Assembly (NCBI RefSeq): GCF_016583825.1
Contig: NZ_NRRV01000013.1
Location: forward strand, 1 to 64,000
Length of the DNA: 64,000 nucleotides
Source of the DNA: Thiohalocapsa halophila
GTDB lineage: Bacteria > Pseudomonadota > Gammaproteobacteria > Chromatiales > Chromatiaceae
Direction of reading: 5' to 3'
Shown here: one piece after another, positions 18,285 through 26,763 of the stretch
How the letters are laid out: every line of letters begins with the position of its first letter
Numbering within the stretch: the stretch's first letter is position 1
Made by a program: the position numbers and the translations under genes
The notes under the pieces: model-generated
Database searches by the model: none
The model's input: the letters and a program-made list of their open reading frames with translations, nothing else
What the model was told of the DNA's origin: nothing

Positions 18285-18596
18285 CCCTCCTTCCGAGCCA
18301 CGACGGGCATGCCCGTAAACCCCCAAAAGCCTCCGCGGTTGCAGGCGCCTGAGCGATCTTCTATGTTACCGCCGGCTGCAGGGTGCTGGACGCCATGGGG
18401 TGGCACACGAGCTGCGCAACAACTTGCTGCGGCGGTCGGTCCGTCGCGCGGTCCGACAGCCGTCCCCGGGGCGTCACGCACAGCATCCGAACCGACAATA
18501 ACCGCGTCGGCAGCGCACGTTTCGTGCGCGCCGTGCGGCCCGGGCGGCGGCAGCCGCCGGGCCGATTACCCCATTAGGACCCTGGAGCGTCTGCAC
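18285..18596. other. 312-bp spacer before the cytochrome gene
   Basis: No credible gene is seen. The last 60 bases are G/C-rich and hold a ribosome-binding site (CTGGAGCG) for the cytochrome ATG. There is no clear terminator hairpin with a U tract. A promoter for the cytochrome/DUF302 pair is presumably here, but no strong -35/-10 pair stands out. Confidence 0.35.
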
Positions 18597-19304
18597 ATGG
18601 CCCCAAAGCGCCCCCGTACGCCGAGCACCTTTGCGTCGACCTTTTACACGTTGCGACTGATCACGCTGAGCCTGCTGTTGGCAGTGCTGTTCATGGCCCC
18701 CGGCGTCTTCGCCGACGACGACGAGGACGACGAGGTCGACCTGCTGGACATGCAGCCCGACCGCGAAGCCGGCGCGGTGATGTACCGCCAGTGCGCGCTT
18801 TGCCACGGCAAGCACGGTCAGGGCATCCTGGGCGGTAAGTATCCGCGCATCGCCGGACTGCCCGACTACTACCTGTTGAACGCCCTGAAAGACTATCAAA
18901 CCGGCGTGCGCGGCTACGATGCCATGCTGGTAGTGGGCGCCCTCAAGACCGCCGAAGACCAAGATCTGGTGAACCTGGCCGCCTACATTTCAGATATGGA
19001 GCTGGACATCGACGTGCCGGGGCCGGAGGCGGGCAGCGCCCGCAGCGGCCGGCGGCTGTACCGCTACGACTGCAAGACCTGCCACGGCCGCAAGGCGGAG
19101 GGCAAGACGCGCAAGGAGTCGCCGCCGCTGCGCAGTCAGTACCACGAATACCTGCTCCGCCAGATCGAGCTGTTCAAGAGCAAAGAGCGAATCCACGCCG
19201 ACGACCCGGAGGACGAGACCTTCAAGGCCTACGAGGACGAAGAGCTCTTGGACATCCTGGCCTGGATCGCCTCACTGGACGACAAAGAAGAAGACGACGA
19301 CTGA
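18597..19304 (+). CDS. periplasmic diheme cytochrome c (c4-like)
   Basis: The 235-residue protein has an N-terminal signal/anchor helix (LRLITLSLLLAVLFMAPGVFA) and two heme-binding sites, CALCH (66-70) and CKTCH (159-163), in two homologous domains. The stretch after the signal and the C-terminus are very acidic (DDDEDDEVD and DDKEEDDD). The first domain has Met110 as a plausible sixth ligand. The second domain has no methionine after its heme site, so its distal ligand must be different, perhaps a histidine (YHEYL or RIHADD). It probably carries electrons in the periplasm together with the next gene product. Confidence 0.92.
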   Translation: MAPKRPRTPSTFASTFYTLRLITLSLLLAVLFMAPGVFADDDEDDEVDLLDMQPDREAGAVMYRQCALCHGKHGQGILGGKYPRIAGLPDYYLLNALKDYQTGVRGYDAMLVVGALKTAEDQDLVNLAAYISDMELDIDVPGPEAGSARSGRRLYRYDCKTCHGRKAEGKTRKESPPLRSQYHEYLLRQIELFKSKERIHADDPEDETFKAYEDEELLDILAWIASLDDKEEDDD

Positions 19305-19423
19305 GCGCCGGCCAGGCCCGCCGCACCGTCTGCGCTCCACCCGGTCGCCGAGCCACCGCGGCCGGTCAGTACGAACGCCGGCCCGAACCACGCCGGCCCG
19401 ATCCACCTAAGGAGTCAACACGC

Positions 19424-19948
19424 ATGACCAGAACACTGCTTTCCTTTGCCGCCGCCCTGCTGCTGGGTGTCGGTTTGCCGACGGCCACCGCCGTCGCTCA
19501 AGACCCGGCGAGCGCGCCGGACGTCAACATGTACGAGATCGGCCAGACGGTGCTCAAGATGGGCCTCGCCGAGGGCGTGACACCGGACGACGCCGTCGAT
19601 GCCATGAATTCCAAGGCCGTCGAGCTGAACATGAAGCTGGTGGGGCACCAAAATGTCGGCAAAGAGCTGGAGGCTCGCGGCGTCGACTCGCCGCGGCTGG
19701 AGATCTTCCAGTTCTGCCGGCCGGAAGACGCCGTCAAGATGGTGCGCTTCAACACCATTTATGCGGCCTATATGCCCTGCAGCATCGCGCTGGTTGAGGA
19801 CAAAGAGGGCAAAGTCTGGCTGGAGATGCTCAACCTGGACATGATCATCAATGCCTACGAGCTGCCGCCGGAGCTCCAGGCCATCGCCATTACCATCAAT
19901 GGCGAAATGCTCTCCATCATCACCGCCGGCGCCACCGGTGCGTTCTGA
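19424..19948 (+). CDS. periplasmic DUF302 family protein
   Basis: The 174-residue protein has a signal peptide (LLSFAAALLLGVGLPTATAVAQ) and then a DUF302 domain, with LNMKLVGHQNVGKELEARG, LEIFQFCRPEDAVKMV, and YMPCSIALVEDKEGKVWLEM. DUF302 proteins are small periplasmic proteins of unknown role, common in sulfur-oxidising and phototrophic bacteria. Two cysteines (in QFCRP and MPCSI) are present in the mature part. It follows the diheme cytochrome by 119 bp on the same strand with a strong AAGGAG site, so the two may be co-expressed. Confidence 0.85.
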   Translation: MTRTLLSFAAALLLGVGLPTATAVAQDPASAPDVNMYEIGQTVLKMGLAEGVTPDDAVDAMNSKAVELNMKLVGHQNVGKELEARGVDSPRLEIFQFCRPEDAVKMVRFNTIYAAYMPCSIALVEDKEGKVWLEMLNLDMIINAYELPPELQAIAITINGEMLSIITAGATGAF

Positions 19949-20053
19949 GCCATGGCAAGCGCGCCCTCAGCCGCCTGCCCAGTGTTCCGGGCGGCTTCCT
20001 GGCCGCAGGAGGCGCACTCCAGCCAGACTTAGCCCGACTCGACTTAGCCTGAC

Positions 20054-20398
20054 TTAGGCCATCTCGGTGTCATCGGCCTTGCGCGCACGGGTCGCGGCGA
20101 GGCCGCCCTTCAGCATCACCAGGTCATGCAGCTCCGACAGCATGAAGTTGCGGTTGGCCGGCTCACGCAGTCTAGCCACCGTGGGCCGACGGCCGTCGCG
20201 GTAGCGTCGAGCCGCCATGCGCAAGGGCTCGGGGAGTCGCAAATTGAATGGCGAGGGGCGCACCAGCAGGCGCGCCACCTGCTCGAACAGCAGCGCGTAG
20301 CGATCATCGTCGGGCGCTCGATAGAGCCCCGTGAGATCACCGCCGTATTGATGGAACAGCTGTAGATAGTCCTGCAAATCGGGCTTGGTCGGGAACAT
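20054..20398 (-). CDS. hypothetical 114-residue protein
   Basis: This small cytoplasmic protein has no recognised family. It begins MFPTKPDLQDYLQLFHQYG and contains a helix-rich centre (YALLFEQVARLLVR) and an Arg-rich middle. A good ribosome-binding site (CTAAGGACCGCCC) precedes the ATG, which supports it as a real gene. It is on the same strand as cobF and 277 bp downstream of it, and is convergent with the DUF302 gene. A role in tetrapyrrole metabolism is only a guess from location. Confidence 0.6.
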   Translation of the reverse strand: MFPTKPDLQDYLQLFHQYGGDLTGLYRAPDDDRYALLFEQVARLLVRPSPFNLRLPEPLRMAARRYRDGRRPTVARLREPANRNFMLSELHDLVMLKGGLAATRARKADDTEMA

Positions 20399-20675
20399 GG
20401 GCGGTCCTTAGGGCCGGCGTCGGGCAGGCGTCGCGGTCGCGACAGGTCGGGCTGTGCTCAGGCGAGACCTGAGCCAGCCCGAAACGTCCAAGGCATCGCA
20501 AGCACAGGGAAGCAAGCAACGCGCCACTCCCCGTTGCCGATCTTGCACTCGGCATGCTGCGCTGCCTCAGAGGCATGCGCGACGCGCGACACCGAGACAC
20601 GCGCGCCCGATATGTCGCAGACGCAACAAATGGAAGCATCCCGACAGGGCCCCGACCCGCAGGCACGGGAGACGC
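20399..20675. other. spacer downstream of cobF
   Basis: The spacer has several short palindromes, including GTCGCGGTCGCGAC near 20430 and a GCATGC-centred repeat near 20551-20580 (GGCATGCTGC and GGCATGCGCG). No gene and no cobalamin riboswitch signature were recognised. Confidence 0.35.
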
Positions 20676-21461
20676 TCAGGCCTCATGGTCAAGCCGGCGT
20701 CGCAGCAGATAAGTGTCCATGAGCCAACCCTTCTTTTCGCGCAGCTGGACCTTGACACGCAATAGCTCCTCCAGAACCTCGTCCAGGGGCCCGGCGATCA
20801 GCACCTCGTCCTCGGCGCCCAGGTAGCCGCCCCAGTAGATGTCCAGGTCCTGGCCGACGAAGCGCTGGAAGGACGCGTTGTAATCCAGCATCACGACGGC
20901 GTTGTGCATCTGCGCCGGGTCCACCTCCTCCGCCTCGCGCCCGGTGATGATCTGCACCGACTCGCCGACGCGATTCAGCGGGATGCGGTGGCGTGCCGCC
21001 AGCACCTGCACGGCGCTGATGCCCGGGATCACGCTCACTGCAACGGGCTCAGGCAGGTCCCGAGCCACCGCCTCGACCATGCTGATGGTTTGGTCGTAGA
21101 GCACCGGGTCCCCCCAGAGCAGCAAGCCGGCGGTCTCCCCGTCAGCGAGCTCGCGGGTCAGCAGATCCGCGAAGATGCGCCGCTTCTGCGCATGCCAGTC
21201 GGCGACGATGGCCCGGTAGGCGTCGCCGTCCTGGTCTACAGCCCGCGGTCGCGGCGGGCTCGGCACGCTCAGCTCCCGATAGTCTCCCGCCGGGCGCACG
21301 CGCTGCAGGATCTGACGGCGCAGCGCCAGGAGCTCGTCCTTGCCACGGCCGGCCTTCTCCAGCAGGAAAAAGACGTCCACCCGGCGCATGGCGGCCATGG
21401 CTTGGAGGGTCAGAAAGTCCGGATGGCCCGGACCGATACCGATCAGCGCGCAGTGCTTCAT
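20676..21461 (-). CDS. cobF: precorrin-6A synthase (deacetylating), CobF
   Basis: The 261-residue methyltransferase of the aerobic cobalamin pathway methylates C-1 of precorrin-5 and removes the extruded acetyl group. The tetrapyrrole methylase fold is shown by LIGIGPGHPDFLTLQAMAAM at the N-terminus, LLWGDPVLYDQTISMVEAV in the middle, and VSVIPGISAVQVLAARHRIPL. The CobF subtype is recognised by length and by motifs such as FLLEKAGRGKDEL. It is divergent from bchE, whose product needs cobalamin, so cofactor supply and use share one promoter region. Confidence 0.9.
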   Translation of the reverse strand: MKHCALIGIGPGHPDFLTLQAMAAMRRVDVFFLLEKAGRGKDELLALRRQILQRVRPAGDYRELSVPSPPRPRAVDQDGDAYRAIVADWHAQKRRIFADLLTRELADGETAGLLLWGDPVLYDQTISMVEAVARDLPEPVAVSVIPGISAVQVLAARHRIPLNRVGESVQIITGREAEEVDPAQMHNAVVMLDYNASFQRFVGQDLDIYWGGYLGAEDEVLIAGPLDEVLEELLRVKVQLREKKGWLMDTYLLRRRLDHEA

Positions 21462-21485
21462 GGCGGAAGATCATGGCTAGACAGG

Positions 21486-21503
21486 TGTCCAGTGAGCTTG
21501 ACA
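21486..21503. promoter_or_regulatory. CrtJ/PpsR-type operator TGT-N12-ACA
   Basis: TGTCCAGTGAGCTTGACA is an exact match to the TGT-N12-ACA palindrome bound by the aerobic photosynthesis repressor CrtJ/PpsR. It lies 25 bp upstream of the cobF start and 320 bp upstream of bchE. Its right half forms a consensus -35 element (TTGACA, 21498-21503) reading toward bchE, although no good -10 follows at standard spacing. Repressor binding could shut off both genes in oxygen. CrtJ usually binds paired sites; no second perfect copy was found nearby. Confidence 0.6.
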
Positions 21504-21822
21504 CCGGTCAACGGAAAGGCGGAATGACAGTTATTTCGCTGGCGACGCGCGCCATGCGCAGTACCATCCGGGGGCAGGCGAGTCGGAACGGTCCGAGCCG
21601 GCCGGGCGCCGCCGTCCCCGATCCGGGACCGGGCGCCCTGACACCCGCATCAGCGCAACGATAGATGGGGCTCAATGACGCGCACCGATGCCATCGCCGA
21701 CACTCGCCCGCACCAGAACCGCCGCAGCACGCCTGCCGCCCACTCCCGAGCGGCGTGCCGCCACCCTAACGCAGTCGCCGGTGCCTGTCCGCGACCGACG
21801 CTCACCGACACGGAGCCGATCC
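21504..21822. other. bchE leader region
   Basis: This GC-rich leader lies between the operator and bchE. A frame open from 21688 fuses in frame to bchE, but its residues are low-complexity and not BchE-like. CGGAG 8 nt before the ATG at 21823 marks the true start. No riboswitch was recognised. Confidence 0.45.
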
Positions 21823-23577
21823 ATGCGCATCCTTTTCGTCCACCCCAACTACAGCGCCGGCGCCGCCGATATCGCCGGTAACTGGTCGCCGGCCTGGGTC
21901 ACGTACGTCGCCGGCTACCTCAAGGCCGGCGGCTACGTGGACTATTTGTTCGTCGATGCCCTGGTGGACGACCTGGATGATGAACAGCTGCGCATCGCCA
22001 TCCGCGAGGCCGGGGCCGACGTCGTCGCCACCACGGCCATGACGCCGATGATCTATGCCGCGCAGCGGGTGCTGGAGATCGCCAAGGAAGAATGCCCGAA
22101 TGCCGTCACCGTCCTCGGCGGCATTCACGCGACCTTCATGTTCAAGCAGGTGCTCGCGGAGGCGCCCTGGATCGACGCCATCGTCCGCGGCGAGGGCGAG
22201 GCGGTCACGCTGAACCTGGTGCGCGCCATCGACGAGGGCCGCTGGCCCAACGAGCGCGATCAGATCAACGGCATCGCCTTCCTCGGCGACGACGGCGCGG
22301 TAGTGGCGACCCCCGCCGAGCCGTCCATCCGGGACATCGACAGCATCAAGGCGGACTGGGGCCTGCTGGACTGGAAGAAGTACATCTACATCCCGCTCGG
22401 CGTGCCGGTGGCAACGCCGAACATGGCCCGCGGCTGCCCCTTCACCTGCAGCTTCTGCTCGCAGTGGAAGTTCTGGCGTGACTATCGCGTGCGCAGCCCG
22501 AAAGAGATGGTGGACGAGATCGAAGAGCTGAAGAAGGTCCACGGAGTGGGCTTCTTCATCCTCGCCGACGAGGAGCCCACCATCAACCGCGCCAAGTTCA
22601 TCGAGTTCTGCCAGGAGCTCATCGACCGCGACCTCGACATCCAGTGGGGCATCAACACCCGCGTGACGGACGTCATGCGCGATGAGGAGCTGCTGCCCTT
22701 CTACCGCAAGGCGGGGCTGGTGCACATCTCGCTGGGCACCGAGGCCGCTGCACAGCTGAACCTGGACCGCTTCGTCAAGGAGACCACCGTCGCGCAGAAC
22801 AAGCGCGCGGTGCAGCTGCTGCAGGAAAACGGCATCGTCACCGAGGCGCAGTTCATCGTCGGACTGGAGAACGAGACCCGCGAGACCCTGGAGGAGACCT
22901 ACCAGATGGTCATGGACTGGGGCGCCGACATGGCCAACTGGTCCATGTTCACCCCCTGGCCCTTCTCCGATATGTTCACGGAGCTGGGCGAGAAGGTGGA
23001 GGTCTTCGACTACTCCAAGTACAACTTCGTCTCGCCCATCATGAAGCCGGACACCATCGACCGCGCCGAGCTGCTCGACGGCGTCATGGCCAACTACCGG
23101 CGCTTCTACATGAAGCGCATGCTGTTCCAGTACCCCTGGGTGAAGGACCCGTTCCGCCGCCGCTATCTCATCGGCTGCATCAAGGCCTTCTTCAAGAGCG
23201 CCTTCGAGCGCAAGTTCTACCAGCTCGGCCAGCAGAACTACTGGGGGCCGATGTTCAAGAAGCTGATCCGCTTCGACTACGACAAGTCCGCCTCCAAGAT
23301 CGAGGAGCCGGACCACAACGCCTGGAAGAAGGCCCCGTCGGCCAAGCGCCCACAGGCCGCAGCCCAGCCCAGCGGTGTCAGCGCCTCCATCAAGGCCTGC
23401 GGCGGTGCCGAGCCGGCCCATGCCGCCATGGCCTGCGGCGGCGGCGATCAGCAGATGACCGACGAGCAGATCGCCCAATACAACGGATCAAGCCTCAATG
23501 GACCAGGCGAGGTCGCTGTACCCATCTCCGAGATCGGCAAGCCGAAGGAAAAGGCGGCAGTGGCCGAGGAAGCCTAG
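21823..23577 (+). CDS. bchE: anaerobic Mg-protoporphyrin IX monomethyl ester cyclase BchE
   Basis: This 584-residue cobalamin-binding radical SAM enzyme forms ring E of bacteriochlorophyll without oxygen. The N-terminal B12-binding domain starts [19 protein letters not shown] and includes [20 protein letters not shown] and [10 protein letters not shown]. The radical SAM motif is Cys205, Cys209, Cys212 ([17 protein letters not shown]). The long C-terminal domain has family motifs such as [20 protein letters not shown]. After residue about 500 comes a disordered tail of about 85 residues with two CGG motifs (KACGGAEP and MACGGGDQ). The gene identifies the organism as a phototroph. A strong terminator follows. 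Confidence 0.97.
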   Translation: MRILFVHPNYSAGAADIAGNWSPAWVTYVAGYLKAGGYVDYLFVDALVDDLDDEQLRIAIREAGADVVATTAMTPMIYAAQRVLEIAKEECPNAVTVLGGIHATFMFKQVLAEAPWIDAIVRGEGEAVTLNLVRAIDEGRWPNERDQINGIAFLGDDGAVVATPAEPSIRDIDSIKADWGLLDWKKYIYIPLGVPVATPNMARGCPFTCSFCSQWKFWRDYRVRSPKEMVDEIEELKKVHGVGFFILADEEPTINRAKFIEFCQELIDRDLDIQWGINTRVTDVMRDEELLPFYRKAGLVHISLGTEAAAQLNLDRFVKETTVAQNKRAVQLLQENGIVTEAQFIVGLENETRETLEETYQMVMDWGADMANWSMFTPWPFSDMFTELGEKVEVFDYSKYNFVSPIMKPDTIDRAELLDGVMANYRRFYMKRMLFQYPWVKDPFRRRYLIGCIKAFFKSAFERKFYQLGQQNYWGPMFKKLIRFDYDKSASKIEEPDHNAWKKAPSAKRPQAAAQPSGVSASIKACGGAEPAHAAMACGGGDQQMTDEQIAQYNGSSLNGPGEVAVPISEIGKPKEKAAVAEEA

Positions 23578-23621
23578 CCAGCGACGGGGCCGGGATCACC
23601 GGCCCCAGGGCCCGCCAGCGA

Positions 23622-23645
23622 GAACGCCCCCAGCCGGGGGCGTTC
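23622..23645 (+). terminator. rho-independent terminator of bchE
   Basis: A perfect hairpin, GAACGCCCCC-AGC-CGGGGGCGTTC, starts 45 bp after the bchE stop and is followed by the short T-rich sequence TTGCGTT. The stem is ten or more base pairs. The flanking sequence plus hairpin is duplicated at about 24381-24434, beyond the hicBA module. Confidence 0.85.
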
Positions 23646-23763
23646 TTGCGTTCGTGCCGTGCGCGCACCGAAGCTTCGCCTCCACGCGCCGTCGTCGCGG
23701 CTCCACTTCCGGGGCCGAAACCCTTCATCGTCTCCGGTGGTTGCAGCGGAGCCCGTATGAGCC

Positions 23764-23961
23764 TCAAAACGACGGTGGCAAACCCGCCTGCTTTAGTACG
23801 GTGTTCGCCATATGCCGTGACACGATCTTGCTATCCACCGGGAAACGCCGCCCCGAAATCGGGCTTTCCCAAATGTCGTGATCGCCCTTGCCCCGTCGCA
23901 CGAAACGGCAGCCGGCTGTCTTCAGGCGGCGAATTAGCTCAGGCGTATAGTTTGCGCCCAT
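23764..23961 (-). CDS. hicA: HicA-family mRNA interferase toxin
   Basis: The 65-residue dsRBD-like toxin contains RRLKTAGCRFVRRGKGDHDIW, the HicA core with the usual Gly and catalytic His (GDHDIW), then SGRRFPVDSKIVSRHMANTVLKQAGL. HicA cleaves mRNA and is neutralised by HicB. The start codon directly follows the stop codon of the antitoxin gene (0 bp gap), with antitoxin first. The length is normal for the family and no disruption is visible, so it may be active. Confidence 0.9.
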   Translation of the reverse strand: MGANYTPELIRRLKTAGCRFVRRGKGDHDIWESPISGRRFPVDSKIVSRHMANTVLKQAGLPPSF

Positions 23962-24192
23962 TCAACCGGTTGCACGCATCTGCCCGAGGCTTGCGTTGGT
24001 CAGCAGCCGAAGCGGGATGTCGTCGCCGCTCGGGCAACTGTTCTCTTCCAGCATCTCCGGCACGCGTACCCTCAGCAAAGCCATCATGGCCTCCAAGGTA
24101 GCGGCCTCGCCGACCAGGCCTGGGACGTTGCTGTCGTCCACGTACCAAACCTCTGCCTCATCGTCCCAATCGATATGTATCTCGTATTGCAC
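23962..24192 (-). CDS. hicB: HicB-like antitoxin (DUF1902)
   Basis: The 76-residue protein has the degenerate RNase H-like fold of DUF1902 antitoxins, with IHIDWDDEAEVWYVDDSNVPGL and an acidic middle section (AATLEAMMALLRVRVPEML). It lacks a recognisable DNA-binding extension, so autoregulation may be weak or rely on the complex. The antitoxin-first order is the reverse of the second hic locus at 44.4-45.0 kb. The pair sits between two copies of the bchE terminator segment, as an inserted module would. Confidence 0.85.
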   Translation of the reverse strand: MQYEIHIDWDDEAEVWYVDDSNVPGLVGEAATLEAMMALLRVRVPEMLEENSCPSGDDIPLRLLTNASLGQMRATG

Positions 24193-24548
24193 CGGCGTCG
24201 CCCCTGCGCAAGCGGGTTGTGATCGGCCCTTCGGCTCAGCTGGCCACCACAGAATCCCGTCAGACTACAGCAACGCAAACATCACGTCAGCGCGATGCTT
24301 CGAAAGCCTTTTCGCCGGGCCGCGATCGCGAGCTATCCCCCGCGCAAAGCAAGCCATTCCGACGCCTCTTTCCATGTGCCAGGATCACCGGCCCCGGCCC
24401 CGCCAGCGAGAACGCCCCCGGGCGGGGGCGTTTTCATGTGTGCCCGTGCCGAGGCTGCGCCTCGGCACGGCGAAGAGACGGCAGACGAGATGGTCAAAGC
24501 GCGTTGACAGGGCGTCCGCCGTCGCGGCCAGAGGCCGCTCCCACAGGG
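24193..24548. other. spacer with duplicated terminator segment and REP half-unit
   Basis: The first 190 bp show no gene and are less GC-rich than the surroundings. Around 24381-24434 lies a near-copy of the bchE 3' flank. A REP half-unit lies at 24521-24544 (GTCGCGGCCAGAGGCCGCTC plus CCAC), against the hemerythrin stop. Confidence 0.6.
24411..24434 (+). terminator. second copy of the bchE-type terminator hairpin
   Basis: AACGCCCCC-GGG-CGGGGGCGTTTT forms a strong stem followed by a T tract. The preceding bases (ATCACCGGCCCC, then GCCAGCGAGAACG) match those upstream of the terminator at 23622. As placed, it could stop transcription running rightward from the 23.6-24.4 kb interval. Confidence 0.75.
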
Positions 24549-24950
24549 CTACATCGCCTTCGATAGATAGGCGCCCATGGGCATGTCCGCGCCGTAGATA
24601 TGCCCCATCAGCCAGCGCTCGAGAAATTGCACCTCATCGCTCGATACGGTCTTGCCCTGGTCCTGCAGTTTCTGCTGTAGGTCCTTGGCGCTCGCCATCA
24701 GCTCCTCGTGCTCGGCCTTGTGCTCGGCGAGACCGTCATAGCCGTGCTTGAGCATTAGCCGCTCTTCGTGGCGAAAGTGCCAGACGGTGCAGGCGATGAG
24801 CTCGTCGGTGACCGCCGCGATGTACTCGGCGGATTCGCCCTCTGCCACCGCGTGGCTCAGGATGTTGTATAGATCCACCAGCCGGCGGTGGTCCTCATCG
24901 ATCTCGGGCACCTCGACGCTGAGTGTCTGGTCCCAGGTCAGCTCTTTCAT
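24549..24950 (-). CDS. bacteriohemerythrin
   Basis: The 133-residue non-heme diiron protein binds oxygen reversibly. All metal ligands are present: His21 in EIDEDHRRL, His58 and Glu62 in WHFRHEERL, His77 and His81 in AEHKAEHEEL, and His117 plus Asp122 in GHIYGADM. The start at 24950 has GGAGAAGC upstream. In a facultatively anaerobic phototroph it may shuttle or scavenge oxygen, protecting oxygen-sensitive enzymes. It is upstream-adjacent to an alpha/beta hydrolase on the same strand, 53 bp away. Confidence 0.95.
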   Translation of the reverse strand: MKELTWDQTLSVEVPEIDEDHRRLVDLYNILSHAVAEGESAEYIAAVTDELIACTVWHFRHEERLMLKHGYDGLAEHKAEHEELMASAKDLQQKLQDQGKTVSSDEVQFLERWLMGHIYGADMPMGAYLSKAM

Positions 24951-25003
24951 GGTTGCTTCTCCGGCGGGGGCTGGGTGGGCGCGGTGCTCGCCGCGGCTCG
25001 CCA

Positions 25004-25921
25004 CTACCATAGCGCAACGGCGGAAGCGATGGCGCCGGCCATGGCCTGCGGGGCGTCCTCCGGCACGAAGTGCCCCGCCGCCGGCAGTACCAGCGTGTCG
25101 TGGTGCGGGAACAGGCGCTCGAAATGCCGGCGCTCGGCGGCGCCGATGAAGGGGTCGCGCCCGCCCCAGCACAGCAGCGCCGGCTGCTGCGCCAGCGTGC
25201 CCAGGTCGCGCTCCAGCGCCGCGAGAAATTCCCGGCTCGCCAGTAATTCCCGAGCCAGGCGCTGCATGACCCGACGCCGCGCGCGTGCCCGAAAGGGCCC
25301 GAAGTAACCGTCCAGCACCGCGGGCTCGATGGGCCGCCGGCGGATGGCGAGCCGCAGCCCCACGGCGAGGAAGGCATTGCAGCACCGACTCGCCAGCGCC
25401 GCCGCCCAACTACCCGCCAGACGCGAGAAGACCTGCATGCGCCAGGAGCCCTGCAGGGGCCAGGCAAAACTATTGGCCAGCACCATACCGCGTACCGCCG
25501 CAGGCCGGCGCAGCGCCGCCGCGAGCCCGATGGGACCGCCCCAGTCATGGCCCACGAGCACCAGGTCGTCCAGGCCCAGGGCGTCCAGGAATTCGGCCAC
25601 CACCGCCGCATGCTCGGCCGGCCGCAACGCCCGAGGCGGCGTCGCAGAAAGACCGAGCCCCGGCAGGTCCGGTGCGACACAGCGCCAGCGCCCGCGCAGC
25701 TGGCGAATCAAATCCCGATAAAGAAAGGACCAGCTCGGATTGCCATGCAGGAACAGCAAGGCCGGGCCGTCCGCAGCCGATTTTGTCGGTCCGGCCTCTA
25801 TCGGGCCTTCGTCCAGATAGTGCAGCCGATGCCCGGCGACGTCGCACCAACGGCTGGGGAACGGATACAGCGCCGGTGGCGGGCGGTACCTTGGCTCGGC
25901 AGCGGGATCGGAGGGCATCAA
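25004..25921 (-). CDS. alpha/beta-fold hydrolase (haloalkane dehalogenase/epoxide hydrolase-like)
   Basis: The 305-residue protein has the oxyanion-hole motif LFLHGNPSWSFLYRDLI and the nucleophile elbow VGHDWGG, with aspartate instead of serine. That marks haloalkane dehalogenases and epoxide hydrolases rather than esterases. The catalytic acid region is near LLCWGGRDPFIG and the histidine in LVLPAAGHFVPEDAP. No signal peptide is present. The HGNP sequence favours the dehalogenase branch. The natural substrate is unknown. It is probably co-transcribed with the hemerythrin gene downstream. Confidence 0.85.
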   Translation of the reverse strand: MMPSDPAAEPRYRPPPALYPFPSRWCDVAGHRLHYLDEGPIEAGPTKSAADGPALLFLHGNPSWSFLYRDLIRQLRGRWRCVAPDLPGLGLSATPPRALRPAEHAAVVAEFLDALGLDDLVLVGHDWGGPIGLAAALRRPAAVRGMVLANSFAWPLQGSWRMQVFSRLAGSWAAALASRCCNAFLAVGLRLAIRRRPIEPAVLDGYFGPFRARARRRVMQRLARELLASREFLAALERDLGTLAQQPALLCWGGRDPFIGAAERRHFERLFPHHDTLVLPAAGHFVPEDAPQAMAGAIASAVALW

Positions 25922-26298
25922 GCTCGCGCCTTACACCAATCAACGCCTTACAGGCTAGACCGACGATGCCGCAGGCTGCGCCAGAGCGCAAGCGCCGGGG
26001 GTACTGATCGCCAGCGTCCGGAGACCGTCTGCAACGGTGCTGACGAGCTGCCACGGCGTTGCACTGGCCGCGTCTGCCGATCCGCGACGGAGCATCGCCC
26101 CCTAAGGGTCGCTCGGCTGGTGCAGCACCACCACCGCCGGGGGATCTGCTACACGGCGGCCACAGGCATACAGGGAAGGCCGCAGCGGCAAGGCGCCCGT
26201 TGCAGCCATGCGCGGGCTGGCATTGCCTTTGCTTAACAATGGCTGAGCCCCAACGCGTTCTCACGCAATGTTTTTTTGCAACTTCTAGGAGGTGCAGC
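25922..26298. other. 377-bp spacer without recognised gene
   Basis: Open frames here are fragments without family signals. The last 25 bp hold a run of T (TTTTTTTG) and a near-perfect Shine-Dalgarno sequence (TAGGAGGTGCAGC) for the EF-hand gene. A promoter for that gene is likely in the AT-richer stretch at 26225-26285. Confidence 0.4.
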
Positions 26299-26673
26299 AT
26301 GCTTCGCAAAGCGCTGATCCTGACGACCCTGAGCACTTGCCCGCTGGCCGCGACGCCCATGGTGCTGGCGCAGGGCAAGCCACAGATGCCCAAGCCCATG
26401 AGCTTCGAAGAGGCGGATCAAAACGGCAACGGCACCATCACCGAGGACGAGTTTTTCCAGGCCCGCGCCGAGCGCCTAGCGCAGCGCTCGGAGCAGGGCT
26501 ATCGCATGCGGATGGTCTCCCGGGCACCGGACTTCGACGACCTCGACCTGGACGGTGACGGCAGCGTCGGGCCGGACGAATTCGAGCAGGCGCAGTCACG
26601 CCACCGCCAGGAGATGGGCGAGCGCCGCATGGGCGGCGGCATGGGCCGCGACAAATCCGGCGGCAGCAGCTGA
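26299..26673 (+). CDS. secreted EF-hand calcium-binding protein
   Basis: The 124-residue protein has a signal peptide (ALILTTLSTCPLAATPMVLAQ) and two EF-hand loops, DQNGNGTITEDEF and DLDGDGSVGPDEF. Both have the Asp/Asn-rich calcium ligands and a final Glu. The C-terminus is Arg, Met and Gly rich (MGERRMGGGMGRDKSGG). An AGGAGG ribosome-binding site supports the ATG. It probably binds calcium in the periplasm or outside the cell. The next small fragment resembles a sodium/calcium exchanger start, so calcium handling may be the local theme. Confidence 0.88.
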   Translation: MLRKALILTTLSTCPLAATPMVLAQGKPQMPKPMSFEEADQNGNGTITEDEFFQARAERLAQRSEQGYRMRMVSRAPDFDDLDLDGDGSVGPDEFEQAQSRHRQEMGERRMGGGMGRDKSGGSS

Positions 26674-26763
26674 TCCGCCTGCCGGCGTCTCGCGCCGAAG
26701 CCCATTGGGCCGGCCGCCGCCGGCAGCAAGGAGCACTGATCGCGAACCGGCCGGAGCCGACCC

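Noticed and set aside
20399..21822. Cobalamin riboswitch near cobF or bchE
   Set aside because: No B12-box or adjoining paired elements could be recognised. A covariance-model search would decide.
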